64,000 nt of DNA from Bacteroides sp. ET71 (lineage in GTDB: Bacteria > Bacteroidota > Bacteroidia > Bacteroidales > Bacteroidaceae): the NCBI RefSeq assembly GCF_023336905.1, contig NZ_JAMBLS010000012.1, forward strand, positions 20,003 through 84,002, read 5' to 3'. This document shows positions 53,084 through 61,655 of the stretch, one piece after another. Position 1 is the first letter of the stretch. Each line of letters starts with the position of its first letter. The notes under the pieces were generated by a model. That model had not been told where the DNA came from. It did not search any database and worked only from the letters and a program-made list of their open reading frames with translations. Position numbers and translations under genes: made by a program.

Positions 53084-54340
53084 TTAACGATTGCTTTCGG
53101 GCGGGAAGAGCAACATCAGCGCCGGTATGCCCGAAGCCGAATAGCTGTCCACTACCTCGTCCGGTTGCACGGGGCGGGCATAGTCGCCTCCGCACAGTTC
53201 GCGCGTCCGGTCGCGGTTACCCCATCCGGTGGCGATGGTGTGGTGCAAGAAGGGGAGGTACTTCGTCTGTCCGCAGTCGTAGACCAGCATGGCGATGTAT
53301 TGCGCGAAGATGGCTGTGTAGATGCCTTGCTCGATTCCGCTTTCGAAGGGCAGAACGCCGTCTTTTTCAGACATGGGCCCCACCGTGTAGTCGGCAGCCA
53401 GTACGGCGTTGTCCAGGTAGTGGCGGTCGCCCGTTGCCTTGTACAGCAGCACGGAGCCTCCGATGAACGTTGCCTGGTTGTAGACGTGCGTCTTCCACGC
53501 GGGTTCGCCCTCGCCGTGTTTGCTGTCGGCAATGCGGCCTGTCTTCTTGTCAAACAGGTTCGCTTCGCCCCACCGGTAGATTTCTTTGGCTTTCTCCAGA
53601 TATTGCTGCTTGGTCTGGTAGGCCGGCTTGGCTTCGTCGGACGGTTGGCGGTCGGCAGGCACGCAGTTGTAGAGCGTCATGGCCGCTACGACGGTGGGAA
53701 AATTGATGCAGGCCATCTTCCCGTCCGTGTCGCTGTTGTTGGGGTTCGGGTTGCGGATGGGCTGCCATTGCCAGAACATGCCTCCTTTGCGTTCGTCGTA
53801 GGAACCGGTGTCGCCCACGCGCTCCGAGCCATACCACACTCGGCGGAAGCTGGCTTCGGACAGGCGGAGATATTCTTCGTCGCCACACAGTTGGTAGGCG
53901 CGTGCCAGGGTGATGGTCCACCACTGGATGTCGTCGTAGATGAACCAACCGGTATTCTCGTTGTTGTCCTCAAAGTCGAAGCCTACGTACTGTGCCTTGT
54001 TTCCCTCGAATATTTTCCGGCTCAATGCCTTGTACTTCTTGGCCCGCTCCGTGTCGCGCAAGCGTTCGGCCAGTTGCCACGCATTCAGGGCCATGTCCCA
54101 GTACATGGGCTGGCACCAGATGGCGGCGGCACCGTTCCAGCGGTCCGTGGCGTGTTCGAACGAAGTGTTGGTCTTGTAGATGTATTTTTCGGCATCGAGC
54201 AGGTTGCGGTTAAATCCATCGTAGGCTGTCCAGACGTCGTCAAGAGTGTAGCTGCCTTGTGCCTGGGTGGCGCTGGGTATGCCAGCGGCCAGCAGTGTGG
54301 CCACGGTGCAGGCAGCGAGTAAGCGATGTTTGAGTTTCAT
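53084..54340 (-). CDS. GH76 alpha-1,6-mannanase-type protein, exported
   Basis: A 418-residue exported protein (signal peptide to about residue 28, ATQAQG) with the GH76 (alpha/alpha)6 barrel pattern. The paired Asp motif DDIQWW has Asp136 and Asp137 as nucleophile and acid/base, as known for GH76. Other fits are AIWCQPMYWDMALNAWQLAERLRD, GGMFWQWQPIRNPNPNN and KTHVYNQATFIGGSVLLYKATGD. GH76 enzymes are retaining endo-alpha-1,6-mannanases that cut yeast or mycobacterial mannan backbones. It is 33 bases after the GH127 gene and 25 bases before GH92. With GH92 it could break a mannan side-chain plus backbone structure, although no SusCD pair is next to it. Confidence 0.85.
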   Translation of the reverse strand: MKLKHRLLAACTVATLLAAGIPSATQAQGSYTLDDVWTAYDGFNRNLLDAEKYIYKTNTSFEHATDRWNGAAAIWCQPMYWDMALNAWQLAERLRDTERAKKYKALSRKIFEGNKAQYVGFDFEDNNENTGWFIYDDIQWWTITLARAYQLCGDEEYLRLSEASFRRVWYGSERVGDTGSYDERKGGMFWQWQPIRNPNPNNSDTDGKMACINFPTVVAAMTLYNCVPADRQPSDEAKPAYQTKQQYLEKAKEIYRWGEANLFDKKTGRIADSKHGEGEPAWKTHVYNQATFIGGSVLLYKATGDRHYLDNAVLAADYTVGPMSEKDGVLPFESGIEQGIYTAIFAQYIAMLVYDCGQTKYLPFLHHTIATGWGNRDRTRELCGGDYARPVQPDEVVDSYSASGIPALMLLFPPESNR

Positions 54341-54373
54341 TGTTTATGTGTGATTTGTGATTATGAATGTTGT

Positions 54374-56413
54374 TTATTCTTTGGCTCTGGGGAAGGCACT
54401 GATGCGCAGGCGGGCTGCCCCCATGGGGATGAGGGTGATGCTTTCCGCTTGTTCCATGAAGCTGTCTTCCATGGGAAGTACGCTGCACATGCCGGTTTCA
54501 TCGGGTTGCCAGCCGGGTATGCGTCGTCCGGTGGCCTTTACTTCCAGGGGAACGCTTTCCGGGGTGAAGGGGAAGTCGTCTGCCGGCCAGGGCTTGTGTG
54601 TCACTTTCAGTCCGTCCAACGGATTCTTTTCCGGCAGGACGAGTGCGTAGTTCCACGGAGAGTCGGCGTATATCTCGGTAGTGGGCCATGCTTCGGCATC
54701 GACTCCTGCCTGCCACCGAGAGTCGAAGATGGCCGTCTCCCGGCTATCTCTCTGCACGTAGCGTTCTTTGATTTTCAGCGACAGGGTCAGCGGGCCGTAG
54801 TCCACGCTCACGCTGTGGCGGTTGACCTGCCAGGTGCGCATGCGCAGTGTCATGGGCAGGTGGAGCGTCACGACGTCGCCCTCCGTCCAAGTGCGTTCGA
54901 TGCGGATGTATTGTCCGGCTGTGTCCGAAGTGCGCAGTTTTTTGCCGTTGAGTTTCACTTGGGCGTTGTCGGCCCAGGCGGGGATGCGCAGGTAGAGGGG
55001 GAAGGTCACTTCCTGCGGGGTGGAGAGACGGAGGGATATTTCTTCTTCAAACGGATAGTGCGTTTCCTGCGTCAGTGTCACGGTGGTGCCGCCTGCCACC
55101 TTTGCCCGGGTGGCGCTGGAGGCGTAGAGCACGGTGGCCAGGCCGCCGTCGGCAGTCGCCATCACCAGGTGCTCGGCATAATAGGGCCATCCTTGTGCAT
55201 GGTTGTGCTGGCAGCAACGGCTGCTGAAGGGGTTCATGGAGAGGAAGGGGCCGCTGTTGTCGATGCTGGGGTGGTGGTTCTTCGAGTCGCTCACGGTGTG
55301 GTTGGGCGCGGTGATGTAGCGCAGTGCGCGGAAGTCGGGCATCACGGCCGCCGGGTAGGTGTTGAAGGCCACTTCCTCGCAGTGGTCTGCCCAGAAGGGG
55401 TCTCCGGTGATGCCCAGCATGATTTCGTCCGAAGCCATCTGCTCTACCATGCCGCAGGTTTCCACGCCTTGGCGCGGGTCGATGTAGCCCATGCGTGCGT
55501 TTTCGTCGGCGCCGAACATGCCGCCGGGCACTTGCCCGAAGGTGCGGCGTATGAGCTGGTGTGTGTTGTACGAGGCACGCAGTTGAGCCGAATCTTTGCT
55601 CAACAGATAGTTAGTGGCCGGTTCGCGGAAGCCTTGTGCGATGTTTACGTTGTGCCAGTTGGGCAGCGACGAAGGTTGCATCCAGTTGGCAGTGTTGCGG
55701 TGCAGCTTTTCGATGAGCTTCGGCAACGCGGGGTCGCCCGTGCGGTTGTACAGCCAGATGACGCTCCACATGTTGTCGCCTCCGCGGCTGTTCTCCCAGT
55801 AGTCTTTCAGGAAATCCTCGTCGGCCACGGTCAGTTGCCAGTGGAAGTAGCGTGTCATCAGGTCGATGACGCGCTCGTCACCCGTGTATTCATAATAAGA
55901 TTGGAGACACCAGAGCATAATCATCTGTGCCCACAGCTCTCGCTTGCCGTTGCGCAGGTTCACCGGGCCGAAGTATCCGTCCGGTTGTTGGCTTTTGAAA
56001 GCACCTTCTATCCATGTCTTGGTCTCGGCTATCATTTTTTCGTCGCCCAAGATGTAAGCCAGGTCGCCGTAGCCCTTCAGCCAATAGGGCACTTCTTCCC
56101 AGCCGTGGTCTCCGCCGTTGGTCAGCCAAGCATTGTTATTCTTGTCCAGCCAGGCACTGATTTCGCCCAAGTGGCCGGTCAGTCCGTCGCGTTGCAACTC
56201 CAGGTATTTGCGTAGCCAGCCCTGAGGTTTTATGCTGCCCACAGGCAGTTTCAGCAGGCGGCAGGCTTGCAAGGGCGGGCGTCCGGTAGGGTAGAGGGCG
56301 GTTTGTGCGCCGGTTTCCGGGCGTGCTACGATTCGTACGGTCTGTTCTTGCGCCCAGTTTTTCGTGCACAAGATAAATAGAAACAGGTAAATGAATGAAA
56401 GTGTTCTCTTCAT
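54374..56413 (-). CDS. GH127/DUF1680 family glycosidase, exported
   Basis: A 679-residue exported protein (signal peptide to about residue 21, CTKNWAQ) of the DUF1680/GH127 group. Typical parts are LPVGSIKPQGWLRKYLELQRDGLTG, NNAWLTNGGDHGWEEVPYWLKGY, ETCGMVEQMASDEIM and SSRCCQHNHAQGW. The Glu and Cys pairs fit the zinc-thiolate catalytic site of GH127 beta-L-arabinofuranosidases and relatives. Members differ widely in substrate, so 'arabinofuranosidase' is only a family hint; in this mannosidase operon another sugar is possible. The ATG at 56,413 was chosen because the longer frame lacks a signal peptide and runs through structured leader DNA. It is the first gene of the operon and faces the DUF4965-type gene. 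Confidence 0.85.
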   Translation of the reverse strand: MKRTLSFIYLFLFILCTKNWAQEQTVRIVARPETGAQTALYPTGRPPLQACRLLKLPVGSIKPQGWLRKYLELQRDGLTGHLGEISAWLDKNNNAWLTNGGDHGWEEVPYWLKGYGDLAYILGDEKMIAETKTWIEGAFKSQQPDGYFGPVNLRNGKRELWAQMIMLWCLQSYYEYTGDERVIDLMTRYFHWQLTVADEDFLKDYWENSRGGDNMWSVIWLYNRTGDPALPKLIEKLHRNTANWMQPSSLPNWHNVNIAQGFREPATNYLLSKDSAQLRASYNTHQLIRRTFGQVPGGMFGADENARMGYIDPRQGVETCGMVEQMASDEIMLGITGDPFWADHCEEVAFNTYPAAVMPDFRALRYITAPNHTVSDSKNHHPSIDNSGPFLSMNPFSSRCCQHNHAQGWPYYAEHLVMATADGGLATVLYASSATRAKVAGGTTVTLTQETHYPFEEEISLRLSTPQEVTFPLYLRIPAWADNAQVKLNGKKLRTSDTAGQYIRIERTWTEGDVVTLHLPMTLRMRTWQVNRHSVSVDYGPLTLSLKIKERYVQRDSRETAIFDSRWQAGVDAEAWPTTEIYADSPWNYALVLPEKNPLDGLKVTHKPWPADDFPFTPESVPLEVKATGRRIPGWQPDETGMCSVLPMEDSFMEQAESITLIPMGAARLRISAFPRAKE

Positions 56414-56494
56414 AATGGTACTTATATACAGGTTGTGTAAGTGTGTCTTAACTTCTATGATGGAAACACGCTGTATGCCAGTAGAGTTTCGTAC

Positions 56495-56576
56495 ACAGGC
56501 AAGGAACCGGCCCTGTCTCCCGCAAGAAGCGTCGTTCTTGCGGACAAAGGCCACGGCTCTTCTTCGGGATGGCCTT
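56495..56576 (-). promoter_or_regulatory. Cluster of hairpins in the GH127 leader
   Basis: Three stems lie in a row: ACAGG/CCTGT (56,495-56,499 and 56,512-56,516), CCGCAAGAA/TTCTTGCGG (56,520-56,528 and 56,535-56,543) and AAGGCCA/TGGCCTT (56,547-56,553 and 56,570-56,576). On the minus strand they precede GH127 by about 80-165 bases, after a weak -7 box (CACCTTTG). They may be an RNA leader with a control role. The rest of 56,414-56,863 holds only promoters. Confidence 0.45.
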
Positions 56577-56781
56577 CTTTTGGAAGTGTCCTGCTGTTGA
56601 TGTACAAAGGTGCGATTTTTTTTGTATTGGGTATGTCATTTCCTGCTTAAAAAATGAGAAATAGGGGCTGAAGCCTGTTTCTCCGTATTTTTCCGGCAGA
56701 AAAAGACCGGCATTGTGCGAATTGACGGGATTTTTGCATTATTTGACCGATGTTTGATACGCGCATACTCCTTTTTCTTCC

Positions 56782-56789
56782 TACTTTTG
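56782..56789 (+). promoter_or_regulatory. Bacteroidota -7 box for the DUF4965-type gene (TACTTTTG)
   Basis: TACTTTTG fits TAnnTTTG. It gives a leader of about 70 bases to the ATG at 56,864. A TTTG lies at 56,752 but is a little far for a -33 element. Confidence 0.45.
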
Positions 56790-56863
56790 CAAGTGGTGCA
56801 GGGCGTAGGCTTTCTACGGATGCTGCGCTGTTTATTACTAATTTTTATACTTATCTTTTTAAC

Positions 56864-59374
56864 ATGAAAAGGACAAAACTCTTCACGGCTCTCATGGCCG
56901 TTGGCTTGTTGTGTCAAGCGCAAGCACAAGACGACAACCTGTTTACGCCGGTTGTACAGACAGAACTACGGGCACCTTCCGTGCCTCTTGTTACTTCCGA
57001 CCCTTATTTTTCCATCTGGTCGCCTTACGACAAACTTTATGACGGTATTACGACGCACTGGACCGATGCCGAGTATCCGTTGGTGGGTGCCGTGCGTGTA
57101 GACGGCACGGTTTACCGCTTCTTGGGCAAGGTGAACCTGGAAACGTTGTTGCCCATGGCCGGCATGGATGCCTGGGAAGGGGCCTATACGTTCCAACAAC
57201 CCGAAGGGCAATGGACGGAGACGGACTATGATGATGCGGGCTGGAAACGAGGAAAAGGAGCGTTCGGAACGCGCGAGCAGCAGGCTGTCGGCACGGAATG
57301 GACGACGGAAGACATCTGGGTGCGCCGCGAGTTTACTCTCGACCAGGTGCCGCAGAAGGATGTGTGGCTGAAGTATTCGCACGACGATGTGTTCGAACTC
57401 TACTTGAATGGTGAGAAGCTGGTGGCCACGGACTACAGTTGGAACAACAACGTGCGCCTGAAGCTGAGCGAGCAGGCTGTCAAGAAGTTGCGCAAGGGGA
57501 AGAACGTCATTGCCGCGCATTGTCACAATACGACGGGCGGCGCTTACGTGGACTTCGGCATCTTTGTTCCCAACAGCCAGACGGCGGCTTACGAAAGGAC
57601 GGCCGAGCAGACGTCGGTCTGTGTGCTGCCTACTTCGTCCTACTATGCCTTTACGTGCGGTCCGGTAGAGTTGCGGGTGGTCTTCACGGCTCCCGTGCTG
57701 ATGGATGACCTCGACCTGATGTCGACGCCTATCAATTACGTGTCGTACGAGGCACGCTCGCTGGACAAGAAGCAGCATGACGTGCAGTTGTATTTTGAAA
57801 CTACGCCTCAACTGACCATCAACGAGCCGACGCAGCCGACCGAGGCCCGGACGTTGCGCCTGGGAGGACTGGAGTATGTGACGGCAGGTTCCATCGACCA
57901 GCCCTACACCGAGCGTCGTGGCGACCAGGTGTGCATCGACTGGGGGTATCTCTACCTGACGGGTGCCGGGCGCCAGTCGGACGTATGTCTAGGTGATTAT
58001 AATCGTACGAAGGCGGTGTTTGCCCGCGAAGGTCGTCTGCCGCAGGGCGAGAGCAAAAGGGTGACACGCCGTGCGCAGGACTTGCCGGCCATGGCTTATG
58101 CGGACAACCTGGGCCGGGTGAGTGCCGAGGGGCGCAGTGGTTTCCTGATGCTGGGTTACGACGATGTGTATGCGTTGGAGTATATGTTCCAGCGGCGTAT
58201 GGCGTATTGGAAGCACGGGGGACGCGTCAGTATCTTCGACGCTTTCGAGCGTGCGCGTGACAACTATGCTTCTGTCATGCAGCGATGCCGCGACTGGGAC
58301 CGCATGATTATGGACGATGCCCGGAGGGCCGGCGGGCAGAAGTATGCTGAAATTTGCGCTGCGGCCTATCGGCATGTCATAGCTGCCCACAAGTTGTTCG
58401 AGGACGAGCAGGGCAATCTGCTCTTTTTCTCCAAGGAGAACAACAGCAATGGCTGCATCAACACGGTGGACTTGACGTATCCGTCTGCCCCGCTGTTCCT
58501 CTGCTACAACCCGGAGTTGTTGAAGGGGATGATGACAAGTATCTTCGAATACAGCGCATCGGGCCGGTGGAACAAGCCTTTTCCGGCGCACGACTTGGGC
58601 ACGTATCCCGTGGCCAATGGGCAGGTGTATGGCGGCGACATGCCGATTGAGGAAGGCGGGAACATGGTCATCCTGGCGGCAGCCATCGCAAAGATGGAGG
58701 GAAATGCCGGGTATGCGAAGCGGTACTGGGACTTGTTGACGCTCTGGACTGACTACCTGGCCGAGAACGGGCAGGATCCTGCCAACCAGCTTTGCACCGA
58801 CGACTTCGCCGGACACTGGGCGCATAACGCCAACCTCTCCATAAAAGCCATCATGGGCGTGGCCGGATATGCCGAGATGGCCCGCATGTTGGGCATGGAT
58901 GAGGTGGCCGACAAGTATGCTGAAAAAGCCCGCCAGATGGCCGTGAAGTGGGAGCAGGACGCGCGCGACGGCGACCACTATCGCCTGGCGTTCGACCGAC
59001 CGGGTACGTGGAGCCAGAAGTATAACATCGTGTGGGACAAGATGTGGGGACTGAACATCTTCCCGAACAACGTCATCGAGAAGGAGCTTGCCTATTACCT
59101 GACCCGGCAGAATACTTACGGACTGCCGCTGGACAGCCGCAAGGAATACACGAAGTCCGACTGGATTATGTGGACGGCGGCCATGAGCAGCGATCGGGAG
59201 ACGTTCCAGAAGTTCATCGACCCCTTATATAAATATGTGGACGAGACTACCTCGCGCGTGCCCATCAGCGACTGGCACCACACGGACAGCGGTCAGTGGG
59301 TCAGCTTCCGCGCCCGCTCCGTCATCGGTGGTTACTGGATGCAGGTGCTGATGCAGAAGATGCAGGAGCGCTGA
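56864..59374 (+). CDS. DUF4965/DUF5127/DUF1793 (glutaminase A-like) exported protein
   Basis: An 836-residue exported protein (signal peptide to about residue 21, LLCQAQAQ). It begins with the DUF4964/DUF5127 type PSVPLVTSDPYFSIWSPYDKLYDGITTHWTDAEYPLVGAVRVDG. A GH2-like sugar-binding insert (about 85-185, WTETDYDDAGWKRGKGAFG ... WLKYSHDDVFELYLNGEKL) splits that domain. The C-terminal (alpha/alpha)-barrel (about 480-830, NLLFFSKENNSNGCINTVDLTYPSAPLF ... DLGTYPVANGQVYGGDMPIEEGGNM) is DUF4965/DUF1793. Relatives are named glutaminase A after a fungal enzyme, but the barrel looks like a glycosidase. It lies divergent from the GH127 operon, so a shared glycan role is likely. Real activity is unknown. 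Confidence 0.85.
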   Translation: MKRTKLFTALMAVGLLCQAQAQDDNLFTPVVQTELRAPSVPLVTSDPYFSIWSPYDKLYDGITTHWTDAEYPLVGAVRVDGTVYRFLGKVNLETLLPMAGMDAWEGAYTFQQPEGQWTETDYDDAGWKRGKGAFGTREQQAVGTEWTTEDIWVRREFTLDQVPQKDVWLKYSHDDVFELYLNGEKLVATDYSWNNNVRLKLSEQAVKKLRKGKNVIAAHCHNTTGGAYVDFGIFVPNSQTAAYERTAEQTSVCVLPTSSYYAFTCGPVELRVVFTAPVLMDDLDLMSTPINYVSYEARSLDKKQHDVQLYFETTPQLTINEPTQPTEARTLRLGGLEYVTAGSIDQPYTERRGDQVCIDWGYLYLTGAGRQSDVCLGDYNRTKAVFAREGRLPQGESKRVTRRAQDLPAMAYADNLGRVSAEGRSGFLMLGYDDVYALEYMFQRRMAYWKHGGRVSIFDAFERARDNYASVMQRCRDWDRMIMDDARRAGGQKYAEICAAAYRHVIAAHKLFEDEQGNLLFFSKENNSNGCINTVDLTYPSAPLFLCYNPELLKGMMTSIFEYSASGRWNKPFPAHDLGTYPVANGQVYGGDMPIEEGGNMVILAAAIAKMEGNAGYAKRYWDLLTLWTDYLAENGQDPANQLCTDDFAGHWAHNANLSIKAIMGVAGYAEMARMLGMDEVADKYAEKARQMAVKWEQDARDGDHYRLAFDRPGTWSQKYNIVWDKMWGLNIFPNNVIEKELAYYLTRQNTYGLPLDSRKEYTKSDWIMWTAAMSSDRETFQKFIDPLYKYVDETTSRVPISDWHHTDSGQWVSFRARSVIGGYWMQVLMQKMQER

Positions 59375-59434
59375 CTTGTGCGGGGGGGTGCCTGCCGGGC
59401 TGTCCGGCGGGCATCCCCCGTGTTTCCGGCGGAC

Positions 59435-59762
59435 ATCATGCGTGTTACGGTTGTGTATCATGCCTGGTGCCCGCCGGTATCATGCCTGCTTTCCGCCTGT
59501 ATCACGCATGTTACCGGTTTGCATCACGCGTACTTTCCGCCTGTATCACGCATGTTACCGGTTTGCATCACGCGTACTTTCCGTCTGCATCATGCGTGTT
59601 ACTGGTTTGCATCACGCGTACTTTCCGTCTGCATCACGCGTGTTACCGATTTGCATCACGCGTGAAAGGGTTCTGACATCACGCGTGTTTTGGTTTGTTA
59701 ATAGGCGTGATGTCAGATGGACTTCACGCGTGATGTCAGACAGCCGCTGGCGTGATGTCAGA
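59435..59762. repeat. 22-bp tandem array with reversed copies at its right edge
   Basis: Ten units of exactly 22 bases run from 59,435 to 59,654, each starting ATCA(T/C)GC(G/A)TG or ATCACGCGTA. Two slightly longer units follow at 59,655 and 59,678. From 59,704 the reverse form (GGCGTGATGTCAG) appears three times up to 59,762, giving long inverted repeats. Neighbouring units alternate between two versions, so the true repeat may be 44 bases. The array fills the gap between the DUF4965-type gene and recR. The DNA after it (to 59,871) is C-rich with no gene. Confidence 0.93.
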
Positions 59763-59871
59763 CACACCCCCACAGTGCCCCTGCCGGACCCCTGCTGCGG
59801 CTCCTCCCACACCGCCGTAACTTTCCGCCAGCCGGAGGGCAGGAGTGTAGCCGAATCTCATTTTTTTCCAC

Positions 59872-59879
59872 TATCTTTG
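59872..59879 (+). promoter_or_regulatory. Bacteroidota -7 box for recR (TATCTTTG)
   Basis: TATCTTTG fits TAnnTTTG and lies 25 bases before the recR ATG. Confidence 0.6.
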
Positions 59880-59904
59880 CCCCGCGAAAACGTATAGACA
59901 GAAG

Positions 59905-60522
59905 ATGAACGAACAATTCCCATCCGTACTGCTCGAACGAGCCGTCTCCGAATTTGCCAAGCTGCCTGGCATCGGCCGCAAGACCGCCATGCGCCTGGTG
60001 CTCCACCTGCTCCGCCAGGACCTCGGCGCGGTAGAAGCCTTTGCCGGCGCCGTCACCACGCTGAAACGCGAGGCCAAGTTCTGCCGCGTGTGCCACAACA
60101 TCTCGGACACGGAGACCTGCCGCATCTGTGCCGATCCCCGGCGCGACGCCTCTACCGTGTGCGTAGTCGAAAACATCCGCGATGTCATGGCCGTCGAAGC
60201 CACCCAGCAGTACCACGGCCTCTACCACGTCTTGGGCGGAGTCATCTCGCCCATCGACGGCATCGGCCCCGGCGACTTGCAGATAGAAAGCCTCGTGCAG
60301 CGCGTCAAGTCTGGAGGTGTGTCCGAGGTCATACTGGCTCTGAGCACGACGATGGAAGGCGACTCGACCAACTTCTACATCTACCGCAAACTGGCACCCA
60401 CCGGCGTACGCCTCTCGGTCATCGCACGCGGCATCGCCGTGGGCGACGAGCTGGAATATGCCGACGAAGTGACCCTGGGACGCAGCATTGTCAACCGCAC
60501 CCCCTTCCAAGGTAATCTCTGA
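59905..60522 (+). CDS. recR: Recombination protein RecR
   Basis: A 205-residue RecR with the helix-hairpin-helix start ([22 protein letters not shown]-like, residues 17-38), the four-Cys zinc site (Cys60, 63, 72, 75 in [16 protein letters not shown]), and the Toprim domain ([41 protein letters not shown]). It works with RecO, and often RecF, to load RecA at gapped DNA. Length is normal. A -7 box lies 25 bases upstream. The next genes follow at 48 bases and then with overlap, so recR leads a three-gene unit. Zinc-site spacing is standard and no defects are seen. Confidence 0.97.
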   Translation: MNEQFPSVLLERAVSEFAKLPGIGRKTAMRLVLHLLRQDLGAVEAFAGAVTTLKREAKFCRVCHNISDTETCRICADPRRDASTVCVVENIRDVMAVEATQQYHGLYHVLGGVISPIDGIGPGDLQIESLVQRVKSGGVSEVILALSTTMEGDSTNFYIYRKLAPTGVRLSVIARGIAVGDELEYADEVTLGRSIVNRTPFQGNL

Positions 60523-60570
60523 CATACGCGCATCTCCATCCCTGACAACCTATCAAAAAACCTTCACATC

Positions 60571-61026
60571 ATGCAAGAACAAATCCGTAAGACCGTCATC
60601 TACCTCAAGGCCCTCCACCTCCTCTGCTGGTTGCTCCCTCTGCTGGCCGGCATTTGGGCCGAAGCCGGCGCCCCGTGGACCGGCCTCCTGGCCGCCGACA
60701 CACGCCTGGAATACATCGTCGAAACCGCTCTCATCCTGCTCACCATCGCCTGTGTGCCCCTCGCCTTGAAACTCTTTGCCTGGGTGATGGTCAGGCAGAT
60801 AGACACCGCCGACTTCCGTCGCGCCCTCCGTCTTTACACCCGCTGGAACACCGTTCGTGCCCTTCTTCTCCTCCTGCCCGCCCTGGGAGGCTTTGTGGCT
60901 TACGGCCTTCTGCTCAGCAACACCTGCCTGCTCTGCGGGCTGATAGCCCTCGTGGCCATGCTCTTCTGTGTACCCGGCACGCAACGCCTGCAACGCGAGT
61001 TGCACATCGACCCTTCCGACGAATGA
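60571..61026 (+). CDS. Small membrane protein of unknown function
   Basis: A 151-residue protein with about four membrane helices (residues 12-30, 46-72, 95-115 and 116-136) and charged loops. I do not recognise a named domain, although DUF2975 proteins have a similar size and helix pattern. A pair of Cys (NTCLLCG) sits in the last helix region. It lies 48 bases after recR and overlaps the GNAT acetyltransferase start by four bases. A recR-membrane protein-GNAT order is one I recall from other Bacteroides, which suggests stable co-transcription but does not reveal a job. The frame is well supported by the coupling on its right side. Confidence 0.7.
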   Translation: MQEQIRKTVIYLKALHLLCWLLPLLAGIWAEAGAPWTGLLAADTRLEYIVETALILLTIACVPLALKLFAWVMVRQIDTADFRRALRLYTRWNTVRALLLLLPALGGFVAYGLLLSNTCLLCGLIALVAMLFCVPGTQRLQRELHIDPSDE

Positions 61027-61589
61027 CCGCCTCCGTCCCCTTTCTTTCCGGTGCCGATGTCCGCCTCCGCGCCCTCGAACCCGAAGACCTCGACTTCATC
61101 TACCGGATGGAGAATGACCCCGCACACTGGGCGATGACCGACTTCACCGTGCCCTATTCACGCTACGCCCTCCGGCGTTACCTGGCCGACTCGCGCAACG
61201 ACCTGTTTGCCGACCGCCAACTGCGCTTGGTCATCGTGCAGCAATCTACCGGTGCCTCCGTCGGCCTCATCGACCTGTTCAACTACGAACCCATGCACGC
61301 CCGGGCCGAAGTCGGCCTGCTTGTCTGCGAAGGCTATCGGGGGTTGGGCTATGCCACGCAAGCACTGCGCCTGCTGTGCGACTACGCCTTCCGTTTTCTC
61401 TCCCTGCACCAACTGGCCGCCTATGTCTCTTCTGATAACCTGCCCAGCCTCCACGTGTTTCATGCCTGCGGCTTTTCCGAGTGCGGGCTGCTGCGCCAAT
61501 GGTGGCGTGTAGGCGGTGCATACCGCGATGTGCTACTGCTGCAATGCCTGGACGAATCCTGCCCAACAAGCACGGCGCCCACCCCGTAA
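61023..61589 (+). CDS. GNAT-family N-acetyltransferase (RimJ/RimL type)
   Basis: A 188-residue GNAT enzyme. Its acetyl-CoA core is AEVGLLVCEGYRGLGYATQALRLLCDYAF, with the pyrophosphate-binding loop RGLGYA, and the late segment LHQLAAYVSSDNLPSLHVFHACGF is typical of RimJ/RimL and SpeG-like members. It moves an acetyl group from acetyl-CoA to an amine, such as a protein N-terminus, spermidine or an amino sugar; the target is not clear. The ATG at 61,023 overlaps the preceding stop (ATGA). A longer frame reaching back to 60,654 is open only by chance. The tail runs into a GC-rich hairpin that spans the stop codon. Confidence 0.9.
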   Translation: MTASVPFLSGADVRLRALEPEDLDFIYRMENDPAHWAMTDFTVPYSRYALRRYLADSRNDLFADRQLRLVIVQQSTGASVGLIDLFNYEPMHARAEVGLLVCEGYRGLGYATQALRLLCDYAFRFLSLHQLAAYVSSDNLPSLHVFHACGFSECGLLRQWWRVGGAYRDVLLLQCLDESCPTSTAPTP

Positions 61590-61603
61590 AGGGCAGGCGC
61601 CGT
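61572..61603 (+). terminator. GC-rich hairpin across the GNAT stop codon
   Basis: ACGGCGCC (61,572-61,579) pairs with GGCGCCGT (61,596-61,603), with the stop codon in the loop. The T-run after it is poor, so termination may be weak or may need Rho. Confidence 0.5.
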
Positions 61604-61655
61604 CGTCTTACACAATAAGCTGAGTGATATAGAATCTGCAAATAGACCGTGCTTC

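Noticed and set aside
59296-59897. Overlapping plus-strand frames of up to 173 codons through the 22-bp array
   Set aside because: All three frames are open because 22-base units lack stops. Cys/His-rich repeat peptides look tempting, but there is no ribosome site, and the start lies inside the DUF4965-type gene.
60654-61022. 123-codon N-terminal extension of the GNAT gene
   Set aside because: It overlaps the membrane protein gene in another frame, is Arg/Pro-rich, and the ATGA overlap at 61,023 gives a normal GNAT length.
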